Origin: an uncultured Methanobrevibacter sp.
GTDB lineage: Archaea > Methanobacteriota > Methanobacteria > Methanobacteriales > Methanobacteriaceae
Direction: 5' to 3'
Assembly (NCBI RefSeq): GCF_902764455.1
Contig: NZ_CACWVY010000015.1
Span: forward strand, 46,050-110,049
DNA length: 64,000 nt
In this document: positions 28,171 through 36,868 of the stretch, in pieces
Layout: every line of letters starts with the position of its first letter
Numbering within the stretch: the stretch's first letter is position 1
The notes under the pieces: generated by a model
Databases searched by the model: none
What the model saw: the letters and a program-made list of their open reading frames with translations, nothing else
What the model was told of the DNA's origin: nothing
Program-made: the position numbers and the translations under genes

Positions 28171-29538
28171 AGTGACGATGTCGATATGATGTGTGGACTT
28201 GAAATCCACGTACAACTAGAAACTGAATCAAAATTATTTTGTGACTGTCCAACAAATTATCAGGAGGCACCTATTAATACAAACATCTGTCCTGTTTGTT
28301 TAAACCAGCCTGGTGCAAAACCTCACCCAACTAACGAAAAAGCATTGGAAAATGCATTGATGATAGCTTTAATGTTAAACTGTGAAATAGACCAGAATGT
28401 TACTTATTTTATGAGAAAACACTATGACTATCCTGATTTGCCGTCAGGTTATCAGAGAACCTCAGTACCTATTGGAATTAACGGGGAACTGAACGGAATT
28501 AGAATCAGGGAAATTCACGTTGAAGAAGACCCTGGTCAATTCAAACCTGACAGAGGTACTGTTAATTTCAATCGTTCAGGAATTCCATTGGTCGAAATTG
28601 TTACCGAACCGGATATAAAATCCCCTGAAGAAGCAAGAAGCTTTTTAAATGAATTGATTCGTGTCCTGCAATACAGTGGCGGAGCCCGTGGAGAAGGTAC
28701 CATGAGAGCTGACGTAAACATTTCCATCAATGGCGGAAACAGGGTAGAAATGAAAAACGTTAACTCCATCAAAGGTGCATACAGAGCATTGATTTTTGAA
28801 CGTAACAGACAAAAAAGAAACCTTGAAAGAGGAGTTGAAACCAAGCAGGAAACACGTGCATATGTGGAAAGTCAAATGATTACAACTGCAATGAGATTGA
28901 AAGAAGATGCAGACGATTACAGATTTATTACCGATCCTGATTTACCTCCAATGCAAATTTCCGACGAAACAATTCAAAAAGTTTTAGACACAATGCCTGA
29001 AGCTCCTCACAACAAAGTGAAAAGATTTGTTAACGATTACAACATTGATGAAGAAACCGCAAAAGTTTTAACATCAGAACTTGACTTGGCTATAGCTTAT
29101 GAAGAAGTTGTAAAAGAAATTGACCCAGTATTTGCAGCTAAATGGATGAGAGATGAACTTAAAAGAGTTTTAACTTACAACAAACTGGACTTTGCAAGCA
29201 GTGAAATTACAGCTGAAAACCTTGTTGAATTCCTAAAAATGGTTCAGTCAAAAGAAATCACTGTTAAAGCTGGTCAAAGAATCATCGAACAAATGCCAAA
29301 TAATGAAAAAACTCCTAGAGAAATTGCAGAGGAATTAGGATTGCTTGGTGTTGTAAAAGATGATGAAATCCTAGCTGCCGTAAAACAGGCTATCGATGAA
29401 AATCCAAAAGCTGTGAACGACTACTTATCCGGTCAAAAAGCTTCAATTAATTTTTTAGTAGGTCAAGTAATGAGATTAACCCGTGGAAAAGCGGATCCTG
29501 GTGAAACTGTAAAACTCCTAAAAGAAAATATCGAATAG
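28168..29538 (+). CDS. gatB: Asp-tRNA(Asn)/Glu-tRNA(Gln) amidotransferase subunit B
   Basis: Part of the amidotransferase that makes Asn-tRNA (and in bacteria Gln-tRNA) from the misacylated tRNA. The core CGLEIHVQLETESKLFCDC, the zinc cysteines in CDCPTN and CPVCLNQPG, the HYDYPDLPSGYQ block and the C-terminal YqeY-like tail are all present. 456 residues from the ATT at 28168, or 450 from the ATG at 28186. In archaea GatCAB serves Asn-tRNA while GatDE serves Gln-tRNA. gatA and gatC are not in the window. A TATA element (GGTTATATAA near 28112) lies upstream. The genes downstream are close and in the same direction. Confidence 0.96.
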   Translation: MSDDVDMMCGLEIHVQLETESKLFCDCPTNYQEAPINTNICPVCLNQPGAKPHPTNEKALENALMIALMLNCEIDQNVTYFMRKHYDYPDLPSGYQRTSVPIGINGELNGIRIREIHVEEDPGQFKPDRGTVNFNRSGIPLVEIVTEPDIKSPEEARSFLNELIRVLQYSGGARGEGTMRADVNISINGGNRVEMKNVNSIKGAYRALIFERNRQKRNLERGVETKQETRAYVESQMITTAMRLKEDADDYRFITDPDLPPMQISDETIQKVLDTMPEAPHNKVKRFVNDYNIDEETAKVLTSELDLAIAYEEVVKEIDPVFAAKWMRDELKRVLTYNKLDFASSEITAENLVEFLKMVQSKEITVKAGQRIIEQMPNNEKTPREIAEELGLLGVVKDDEILAAVKQAIDENPKAVNDYLSGQKASINFLVGQVMRLTRGKADPGETVKLLKENIE

Positions 29539-29546
29539 GTGGTTGA

Positions 29547-30350
29547 ATGGGAAAGAAAAATTTTGTAAAAGATTATATGACACAAAATGTAATTAGCGTT
29601 TCTCCAGACACCTCAGTTGACCACATTATCGATTTAATGAAAGAAAGTCACCACAACAGTTATCCAGTAGTAAAAAATGACAAATTAGTCGGAATGGTTA
29701 CAGCATTCGATATCGTTGCCAAAAAAGCCGGAAATACAGTTGACAGCATCATGACTACAAAACTTGTTGTAGCAAATCAGAACCTATCAATCAATGATGC
29801 CTCCAGAGTAATGTTTAGAAGAGGAATCTCCAGAATGCCTGTAGTTGATGAAGAAGGAAAGCTCGTTGGAATTATTACAAATACAGATATGGTAAGATCC
29901 CACATCGAAAGATCAACTCCAAATAAGGTGGAGTACTTCAAAAAAACATTGGAACAGTTATACGGAATCCATACCCATCTAAAACATATGGGTGTTGAAA
30001 CCAAAAAGTTAAGGCCAACACAGGACAGAGTGTATGCCGATGAACTTGAAGGACGAGCATATGAATTAGAAAAAGGACTGGCCGAACCTGCAATTGTTGT
30101 TAAGACTGGAGACAGATGGATTTTGGTCGACGGACATCACAGAGCAGTTGCATCACTGCAGAAAGGATATGAAACTGTAGACTCATATGTTATTGATTTA
30201 GGCCAAGACATCAAATTAGGAATGGAAAAAACTGCTGATAAAGCTGGAATTAAAACATTCGATGACATCGAAATCATTGACGATGACAAACATCCTTTAA
30301 TCGCTCTTACAGAAAGCATGCAAGACCAAGAATCCAAAGGTGATGATTAA
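29547..30350 (+). CDS. CBS-domain pair fused to a ParB-like nuclease domain
   Basis: 267 residues. Two CBS domains (about 8-62 and 70-128; VKNDKLVGMVTAFDI and DEEGKLVGIITNTDM) are followed by a ParB/sulfiredoxin-like domain (about 145-215) with WILVDGHHRAVASLQKG, the conserved nucleotide-binding/catalytic block of ParB N-terminal domains. CBS pairs usually sense adenine nucleotides. The combination is common in Methanobacteriales but its role is not known. It starts eight bases after gatB with GGTGG as ribosome site, and its stop codon directly touches the hisE start. Confidence 0.87.
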   Translation: MGKKNFVKDYMTQNVISVSPDTSVDHIIDLMKESHHNSYPVVKNDKLVGMVTAFDIVAKKAGNTVDSIMTTKLVVANQNLSINDASRVMFRRGISRMPVVDEEGKLVGIITNTDMVRSHIERSTPNKVEYFKKTLEQLYGIHTHLKHMGVETKKLRPTQDRVYADELEGRAYELEKGLAEPAIVVKTGDRWILVDGHHRAVASLQKGYETVDSYVIDLGQDIKLGMEKTADKAGIKTFDDIEIIDDDKHPLIALTESMQDQESKGDD

Positions 30351-30641
30351 ATGGCTGATGATACAATCATCAGAGAAGTTTATGAAGTCTTAGAATCAAG
30401 ACGGGACAATCCCATAGATTCATACACTTCCAAAATCATGCAGGACAGCGATAAAAAAGCTGAAGACAAAATACTTGAAAAAATTGCAGAAGAAGCTGGA
30501 GAAGTATTGCTTGCTGCAAAAAATGACGAAAATCTTGTATATGAATCAGTAGATTTAATATTTCATACATTATTGATTTTAGTTTACAAAGGCGTAGACA
30601 TAGATGAAGTATTTGAAGAATTTGCCAATAGAAGAAAATAG
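30351..30641 (+). CDS. hisE: Phosphoribosyl-ATP diphosphatase
   Basis: Second step of histidine synthesis, removal of pyrophosphate from PR-ATP. The 96-residue protein has the all-alpha MazG-like core with [20 protein letters not shown] (about 24-43) followed by [12 protein letters not shown] and SVDLIFHTL, containing the metal-binding acidic residues. The ATG follows the upstream stop with no gap, and GGTGATG inside the upstream gene serves as ribosome site, so translation is coupled. Monofunctional HisE is normal in archaea. Confidence 0.95.
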   Translation: MADDTIIREVYEVLESRRDNPIDSYTSKIMQDSDKKAEDKILEKIAEEAGEVLLAAKNDENLVYESVDLIFHTLLILVYKGVDIDEVFEEFANRRK

Positions 30642-30649
30642 GTTAGAAA

Positions 30650-31417
30650 ATGACTGAGATTTTTCCTGAAAAAAGATTTTTATTAAAACAACTAATCAAA
30701 AGAGATTTGACCTCAAAATACAAGGACTCCGTATTGGGTATTGCATGGAGTTTTCTCAATCCTCTTATGATTATGATTGTATTTACAGCAATATTTTCAA
30801 TGATGTTCGGACGTCAGATTGAAAATTATCCTGTATATTTCTTATCCGGAAGAGTAATCTACGATTTATTCAAATCAGGAACAATAGGTGCAATGAAATC
30901 AGTTAAGGCAAATTCATCTATCCTTAAAAAGGTCTATGTTCCAAGATATATGTTTGCAGTAAGTAAAGTATGCTATGAATTTATAAACTTTTTAATATCA
31001 TTAATCATTTTAGCAGGAGTTATGATTGTTACAGGAGCGCAATTCCACGCTACAAGCTTTCTGGCAGTCATTCCAATATTCTTCTTAATATTATTGATAT
31101 TTGGAGTAGGTTTAATATTATCAGTTGCAAACACTTATTTCACAGATGTAGGATATCTTTATGACGTATTCGCATTAATTCTGATGTATGCATCCGCACT
31201 CTTTTATCCAATTGAAATCGTACCTGCAACTATCCAGAAGATATTTACATTAAATCCTATTTACTGTGCAATATCCTGTTTCAGGGAATGTGTTGTATTT
31301 GGAGTGTTTCCGAATTTAAGTGCACTGTCTTATCTGGCGGTATTTTCATTGACATTCTTTTTTGCAGGAATAATTCTTTTCAGCATATATGAAAATAAAT
31401 TGACATTGGAGCTGTAG
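30650..31417 (+). CDS. ABC-2 type permease for surface polymer export (Wzm/TagG-like)
   Basis: 255 residues with six hydrophobic segments. The N-terminal block KRDLTSKYKDSVLGIAWSFL (about 18-37) and the C-terminal NPIYCAISCFRECV are typical of polysaccharide/teichoic acid ABC exporters. It forms a two-gene transporter with the ATPase that follows 12 bases later. Such pairs move a finished, lipid-linked polymer across the membrane. It begins eight bases after hisE, so hisE and the exporter are probably in one transcript, although their functions are unrelated. Confidence 0.92.
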   Translation: MTEIFPEKRFLLKQLIKRDLTSKYKDSVLGIAWSFLNPLMIMIVFTAIFSMMFGRQIENYPVYFLSGRVIYDLFKSGTIGAMKSVKANSSILKKVYVPRYMFAVSKVCYEFINFLISLIILAGVMIVTGAQFHATSFLAVIPIFFLILLIFGVGLILSVANTYFTDVGYLYDVFALILMYASALFYPIEIVPATIQKIFTLNPIYCAISCFRECVVFGVFPNLSALSYLAVFSLTFFFAGIILFSIYENKLTLEL

Positions 31418-31429
31418 GACGGTGTTATT

Positions 31430-32893
31430 ATGAGTTTAAAGGAAAGATTAAAAAGATTGTTAAATAAACAAATTGATAACCTTTACCCAAAAGAAGTCAC
31501 TATTCTTCCAAATACCAGCAAATATAAGAATATGACTCTTTTTGCTCCAGACAGAGGTATGAATGCAGATACATTTTATCTCAGCGCACTTGATGAAAAT
31601 AATAATCCTATTGTTGATGAAACCATAAAAATCAAAATTGACGATGAAATAATTGAAAAGCAAACAAATGAATATGGAAATGTAATTTTTCCATTGGATT
31701 TGGATTTAGGATTATATGTTGCAGAAGTTTTCTTCCCAAACGGAGAATATTCACAAAGCATTGAAACAAATATAACCAGGTTCACACCTGAAAAAACAAA
31801 AAGGCTGACAAATAATAAAAAGAAAAATGATGAAGACCCTAAAAAGAAAGTTTATCTCTATACTCCAAATATGACAATGTATAAAAACAGTGAAACACAG
31901 TACTATGCCAAATTAAGGAATTATGAGTTCGAACCTGTTGAAGGGGAAAAGATTAAGTTCACAATTGACGGGAAAACCTATACCTCCAAAACCGATGAAC
32001 AGGGATTTGCAAAGGTAGATATAGCTTTAGATGTTGGAACATACCCTGTTAAAATTGACTATGAAGGCGGTTTCAAATATAATTCCGCTCACAACAAATC
32101 CAAATTGGAAATACTGCTTAGAGATATAGACAGAAAGGTAATGATTGATGTTAATCATTTGACTATGGAATTTAAAGTCACCAACGATAAAATAGATACC
32201 TTAAAGGAGTTCATAATAAGAACCATTAAAAGAAACAAAGAGGAAAAGGAAAAGATTAAAATATTGGATGACATTACATTTCAGGTCTACGAAGGAGAGA
32301 AACTGGGAATTTTAGGATTCAACGGAGCAGGAAAAAGTACTCTTTTAAAAGTAATAACTGGAATATATGAACCCACACAGGGATATATTAAAAAATATGG
32401 AAAAATTGCACCATTGCTAGAACTTGGTGCAGGTTTTGACAAAAATTATACCGGAAAGAACAATATTTATCTGAATGGAGCATTTCTTGGACTTAAAGAA
32501 AGTTTCATAAAAGAGAAATATGATGAAATAGTTGAATATTCGGAACTGGGTGAATTTATAAATTACCCCATAAAGAATTATTCATCTGGTATGAGAGCGA
32601 AATTAGGTTTTTCAATAGCGACACTAGCTGAACCGGACATATTAATTATCGATGAAATTCTATCCGTGGGAGACGTTAAATTCAAGCAAAAAAGTTCTGA
32701 AAAAATTAATTCAATGATGGAGGACGGAGTAACTGTAATACTTGTTTCACATTCAATTTCACAAATCAAAAAAATCTGTAACAGATGCATTTGGCTGGAA
32801 GATGGGAAAATTGCAATGCAGGGCGATGTTGATGCTGTTTGCGATGCATACCTGTCCAGTGCAGCAGGAACTTCTAAAAAAAATAAAAAATAG
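31430..32893 (+). CDS. ABC exporter ATPase (Wzt/TagH-like) with two N-terminal Ig-like domains
   Basis: 487 residues. The ATPase occupies about 238-475: Walker A GFNGAGKST at 296-304, signature YSSGMRAKLGFS near 385-396, Walker B ILIIDEILSVGD, then HSISQ. Before it are two Ig-like repeats (about 22-117 and 140-228; for example IKFTIDGKTYTSKTDEQGFA), of the same type as in the secreted adhesins of this window. There is no signal peptide, so they should be in the cytosol. Known Wzt proteins carry their polymer-binding beta-sandwich at the C-terminus; here the extra domains are N-terminal and the C-terminus is short. They may recognise the polymer or its carrier (inference). Ribosome site ACGGTG. 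Confidence 0.9.
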   Translation: MSLKERLKRLLNKQIDNLYPKEVTILPNTSKYKNMTLFAPDRGMNADTFYLSALDENNNPIVDETIKIKIDDEIIEKQTNEYGNVIFPLDLDLGLYVAEVFFPNGEYSQSIETNITRFTPEKTKRLTNNKKKNDEDPKKKVYLYTPNMTMYKNSETQYYAKLRNYEFEPVEGEKIKFTIDGKTYTSKTDEQGFAKVDIALDVGTYPVKIDYEGGFKYNSAHNKSKLEILLRDIDRKVMIDVNHLTMEFKVTNDKIDTLKEFIIRTIKRNKEEKEKIKILDDITFQVYEGEKLGILGFNGAGKSTLLKVITGIYEPTQGYIKKYGKIAPLLELGAGFDKNYTGKNNIYLNGAFLGLKESFIKEKYDEIVEYSELGEFINYPIKNYSSGMRAKLGFSIATLAEPDILIIDEILSVGDVKFKQKSSEKINSMMEDGVTVILVSHSISQIKKICNRCIWLEDGKIAMQGDVDAVCDAYLSSAAGTSKKNKK

Positions 32894-32901
32894 GTTTTAA
32901 C

Positions 32902-33414
32902 ATGGATAAAAGATGGATATACTTTATAATAATACTGGTTATTGGATTTTCAGGACTATACTACATTGTTGGTACATCAACCACTGTAGGAAGTGCAATT
33001 GTTGGTATAAATTCTTTTACCCTTACAGTACCGGATTCATTCAATATTGAAAACAACGACCATGGCTTTGCTTCATTAATAAACAGGCAAACAAAAGAAT
33101 ACCTCGTGATAAAAGACCTTGGAAAAAATAAGCCTGTTGATGAAAACTTTGATAAGGAAGCATCGTCAATAGAATCGAATGAAAATTATATGATAATCAA
33201 TAATACAACAGAAAACTACCATGATATGGACTCTAAAGTGATGTACTACAAAACAGCGGATAACAACACCCTATATAAATTTTCAGTATTTACAAAGTTC
33301 AATCATACATTTTCAATAAGATCTGCGAATTTCCTGAGGGTGGATACTTTAAATGACAAGACACATTTCGTTATGGATACCCTAAACCAGGACTATAAGA
33401 AAAGCCAAAACTAA
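32902..33414 (+). CDS. Small membrane-anchored protein of the export cluster, function unknown
   Basis: 170 residues: a single N-terminal membrane helix (about 5-25) followed by an extracellular-type domain of about 140 residues with alternating beta-strand-like patterns (FTLTVPDSFNI, KEYLVIKDLG, YKFSVFTKF) and N-glycosylation-type NTT/NHT sequons. I do not recognise a family with certainty; similar short proteins with a PDSF motif are frequent in Methanobrevibacter. It starts nine bases after the ATPase gene and ends a few bases before the glycosyltransferase, so it belongs to the operon. Confidence 0.75.
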   Translation: MDKRWIYFIIILVIGFSGLYYIVGTSTTVGSAIVGINSFTLTVPDSFNIENNDHGFASLINRQTKEYLVIKDLGKNKPVDENFDKEASSIESNENYMIINNTTENYHDMDSKVMYYKTADNNTLYKFSVFTKFNHTFSIRSANFLRVDTLNDKTHFVMDTLNQDYKKSQN

Positions 33415-33426
33415 CAGATGATTATA

Positions 33427-36000
33427 ATGGATGATTTTAAATTTTCAGTTATAATATTAGGTTATAATGTAGAATCATGGATTGAAAAATCAGTTAAATC
33501 CGTTATCGATCAAAGTTTAGATTTTGAAAAAAACATTGAACTCATACTGTTCAACAACGGCAGTACCGACAATACCTCAGAGATTTGTAAAAAATATGCT
33601 GACCTTTATCCGGACAATGTGAAATATATCTCAAAAAATGAACATGGTCGCAACAAACTAAATGAAAATTTAAGAAATTTAAAAGGAAAATATGTCTTCA
33701 TACTGCATCCTGAAGGACACTTGTCAAGAAATTGTCTGAACAATGTTTTAGAGCTTTTTGAAAAACATGCAGAAATTGATACCATAACCATCAAACCAGA
33801 CAGTTTCATCTCCTCTGCTAATCCTTCCTTTTTTGAATCAAAATACAGCACAACACAAGTTGTTGACTTAATTAAAAAACCTGAATTTTTCCAGGGCCAG
33901 TCAAGAGGCTGCTTTTATAAAAAATCATCATTTGACGAGGTGAAATTTCCCGATGAAATAAACCTTCTCGAGGAAATTGCATTTGTAAATCAGATTCTGA
34001 TAAATAATCCCAAACTTGGAATCTGCAGTGACTGCAAATATTTTTTCCAAACCTCTCAGGAAAAAAAGGCATTGCTGAGCATGATTCCGAATTTGAAAAA
34101 ATTAGTCAGTGACGAGAGTTATCCTCTTAAACTTTTAATCGAAAAATGTTTAGAAAAATATTATTATGTTCCAAAATTCATCCAAAACACTATACTTTAT
34201 TATTTAAATGAGCTTATCCTGAATGAGAGCATCTATGAAAAACTGAATAAAAATGAGATAAAAAAAATCAATGAAAGAACAAAAAATCTTTTGCAGTATA
34301 TTGATGATGAAAATATCCACAATCACCCTCAGATTGACATAAAAATAAAAGCATTTCTGTTATTTTTAAAAAATGATTATTCCTACTCTCAAAAGGATCA
34401 AGTTAAATTAAATGAATCATTAAAATTAGACACAGTTTTCATTGACATCTATGAAATTATTGAAGACAAATTGTATATCCTTGCTAACATCAACTCATTA
34501 AGCAAAGATGAAAAAGTAAATGTATATGTAAACGGCAAAAAAGTTGAAACAAGGACACTGGAGTTTCCGCAAAGGGAAAGATATTATCTAAACGAAAAGT
34601 ACCTCACAAACCATACCTTTGAATTTTACCTGAATCTTGATAAAAACAAAAAATATGAAATAGACTTTAAAAGAGATTCAGCTGAAAAATACCATATCGA
34701 CTTTTCAAGACCGTGCAATTTCTCAAAGGTTGTGGGATATGCAAAAACCAGAAAATATTTGAGTATTCTTGACGGTGATAAAATCGTCATTTCCAAGAAA
34801 AAAACAATATCCTGGCTGAAAAATGAAATCAAAACATTGGCAAGGATGATTAAAAACAGATCTTCAGGATTTGAAAGTGCAGTACCAATAAGAATAATCT
34901 ATATGCTTTTATATCCATTTTTCAAAAATAAAAGAATCTGGTTTTACATGGATTTTCCAACAATAGCTGACGATAACGGAATGCATCTTTTCAGATATTC
35001 AATAAACCAGGACGAAAAGGACATTGAAAAGTATTTCATTATTGATAAAAACACCCCAGATTATGAAAAAATGAAAAAAATTGGTCCGGTTATTGGCTAT
35101 CATTCCCTTAAACACAGGATATTGGGATTATTTACAGAAAAGATTATAACATCCCACCCCGACAACAACTATATCTACGCTTTTTGGGGACATTACCCTA
35201 ACTTTGCAGGCCTTTTAAAATCATCCACTATATTTCTGCAGCACGGAATAACCCTTAACAACATTTCAGGCTGGCTCAATAAATTCGACAAGAACCTGGA
35301 TTTTCTTCTGACTGCATCCAAAAAGGAATATGATTCACTGTTTAAATACTACTATAATTATGATAAGCAAATCATTCAACTTTTAGGATTTCCAAGATTC
35401 GACAACTTGACTGACGAGAAGACAAAAACAATTCTTTTAATGCCTTCCTGGAGAAGGTACCTTAACCACGAGACCAAATATACAATCAGCAATTCAAGCT
35501 ATTTTAAAACATATAATGCACTGATAAATAATGAAAAACTGATAGAAATGGCAGAAAAATACGGATATGAAATAATATTCCGCCCGCATCCTCACGTATA
35601 CGATTTTATCGAGTTATTCCATGAAAACAAATATGTAAAAATTGACCATGAGCGCGGAAGCTATCAGGATCTCTTCAAAAAAGGATCACTGCTGATAACC
35701 GATTATTCTTCAGTTGCATTCGATTTTGCTTATCTTAAAAAACCGGTATTGTATTATCAGTATGGTGAAGATTATCATTTCAATCTGGATGAAAGTTATT
35801 TCGACTATGATACAATGGGCTTTGGTGAAGTCTGTGGAAATGAAGAGGAGCTGCTTGAAATCATTTGTGAATATATGGAAAATGACTGCAGAATGAAGGA
35901 AAAACACATCAAAAACGTTGAGGACTATTTCATATTCACCGATAAAAACAACTGCAGGAGAGTTCATGAGGCAATTAAAAAAATTCCGCCTAGAGACTGA
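33427..36000 (+). CDS. GT2 glycosyltransferase fused to TagF-like glycerophosphotransferase
   Basis: About 857 residues. The N-terminal GT2 domain (about 1-230) shows FSVIILGYNVESWIEKSVKS and ILFNNGSTDNTSEI. The C-terminal part (about 470-850) is a CDP-glycerol glycerophosphotransferase-type domain: IFLQHGITLN, GFPRFDN, MPSWRR, FRPHPHV and LLITDYSSVAFDFAYLKKP. In Gram-positive bacteria such enzymes build poly-glycerol- or ribitol-phosphate teichoic acids. With the ABC exporter just upstream this suggests a phosphodiester-linked surface polymer. Start: GATGAT lies four bases before the ATG at 33427, like the spacing at argG and dnaK; an ATG at 33418 is also possible. The middle part (230-470) is unassigned. 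Confidence 0.9.
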   Translation: MDDFKFSVIILGYNVESWIEKSVKSVIDQSLDFEKNIELILFNNGSTDNTSEICKKYADLYPDNVKYISKNEHGRNKLNENLRNLKGKYVFILHPEGHLSRNCLNNVLELFEKHAEIDTITIKPDSFISSANPSFFESKYSTTQVVDLIKKPEFFQGQSRGCFYKKSSFDEVKFPDEINLLEEIAFVNQILINNPKLGICSDCKYFFQTSQEKKALLSMIPNLKKLVSDESYPLKLLIEKCLEKYYYVPKFIQNTILYYLNELILNESIYEKLNKNEIKKINERTKNLLQYIDDENIHNHPQIDIKIKAFLLFLKNDYSYSQKDQVKLNESLKLDTVFIDIYEIIEDKLYILANINSLSKDEKVNVYVNGKKVETRTLEFPQRERYYLNEKYLTNHTFEFYLNLDKNKKYEIDFKRDSAEKYHIDFSRPCNFSKVVGYAKTRKYLSILDGDKIVISKKKTISWLKNEIKTLARMIKNRSSGFESAVPIRIIYMLLYPFFKNKRIWFYMDFPTIADDNGMHLFRYSINQDEKDIEKYFIIDKNTPDYEKMKKIGPVIGYHSLKHRILGLFTEKIITSHPDNNYIYAFWGHYPNFAGLLKSSTIFLQHGITLNNISGWLNKFDKNLDFLLTASKKEYDSLFKYYYNYDKQIIQLLGFPRFDNLTDEKTKTILLMPSWRRYLNHETKYTISNSSYFKTYNALINNEKLIEMAEKYGYEIIFRPHPHVYDFIELFHENKYVKIDHERGSYQDLFKKGSLLITDYSSVAFDFAYLKKPVLYYQYGEDYHFNLDESYFDYDTMGFGEVCGNEEELLEIICEYMENDCRMKEKHIKNVEDYFIFTDKNNCRRVHEAIKKIPPRD

Positions 36001-36053
36001 ACTCCCTATTGCATTACCTTTTAAAACCTATTTATGAATTTGAATAAATCAAA

Positions 36054-36815
36054 TCAGTCACTATTTACAATAGTCAGTGCAAAAACGCCTGCTCCAAAAC
36101 CATTATCGATATTTACAACAGCTATTCCAGGAGCGCATGACTGAAGCATTGCATCAAGGGCAACACGGCCTCCTTCACCAACTCCATAACCCACAGATGT
36201 CGGAACAGCAATTACCGGAACGTCAACAAGACCTGCAACAACAGACGGGAGTGCTCCTTCCATTCCGGCACAAACAATAAATGCACGAACTCCTTCCCGA
36301 GTCATATATGCAATCTGAGGAAACAGCCTGTGAATTCCTGCAACACCAATATCATATGAGGTGATTGCTTCACATCCGCCTTCCTCGACAATTACGCGGG
36401 CCTCTTCGGCTATGTTAATGTCGGATGTTCCTGCAGTGATGATTCCTATTTTTGCAGTTTTTTCTTTATTTTTTATTTCTTTTCTAATTACCAGTATCTG
36501 AGCACGTCTGTTATAGTCAAAAATAAATGAATTTTTACCTAAATCATCTAAAATTCTTTCATATCTTTCTTTAGACAATTTGGTTATGATTAAATCATCA
36601 TCATTATTTTCAAGGAACTTTTTAATTATCACCAGAAGGTCATCATAATCCTTGCTGGGTGAAAACACTGCTTCCGGAAAGCCTGTTCTTTTGCTTCTGT
36701 CAATATCAAATTTGGCAATTTCATCAAATTCCAGAATGTTTTCTGATTTTAGAAGCTTTTCTGCTTCTTCAATATTCAGTTCCCCGCCGACCAATCTTTC
36801 AAGAATCTCTTTCAT
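36054..36815 (-). CDS. larB: LarB, nickel-pincer cofactor biosynthesis (NaAD carboxylase/hydrolase)
   Basis: LarB carboxylates nicotinic acid adenine dinucleotide, the first step to the nickel-pincer nucleotide of lactate racemase. The 253-residue protein has the PurE-like C-terminal core: [16 protein letters not shown] (about 123-138), [26 protein letters not shown] and PTSVGYG. Its N-terminal part (about 1-110) is the LarB-specific extension. No larC or larE is visible nearby, and LarB homologues are widespread in methanogens that lack an evident lactate racemase, so its product may serve another enzyme. It is divergent from hypF with 53 bases between, a pairing of two nickel-related genes. 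Confidence 0.93.
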   Translation of the reverse strand: MKEILERLVGGELNIEEAEKLLKSENILEFDEIAKFDIDRSKRTGFPEAVFSPSKDYDDLLVIIKKFLENNDDDLIITKLSKERYERILDDLGKNSFIFDYNRRAQILVIRKEIKNKEKTAKIGIITAGTSDINIAEEARVIVEEGGCEAITSYDIGVAGIHRLFPQIAYMTREGVRAFIVCAGMEGALPSVVAGLVDVPVIAVPTSVGYGVGEGGRVALDAMLQSCAPGIAVVNIDNGFGAGVFALTIVNSD

Positions 36816-36868
36816 ATAATTAATATAGGATAAAATTTTATATAAAATTTAACTTAAATAATATATTT

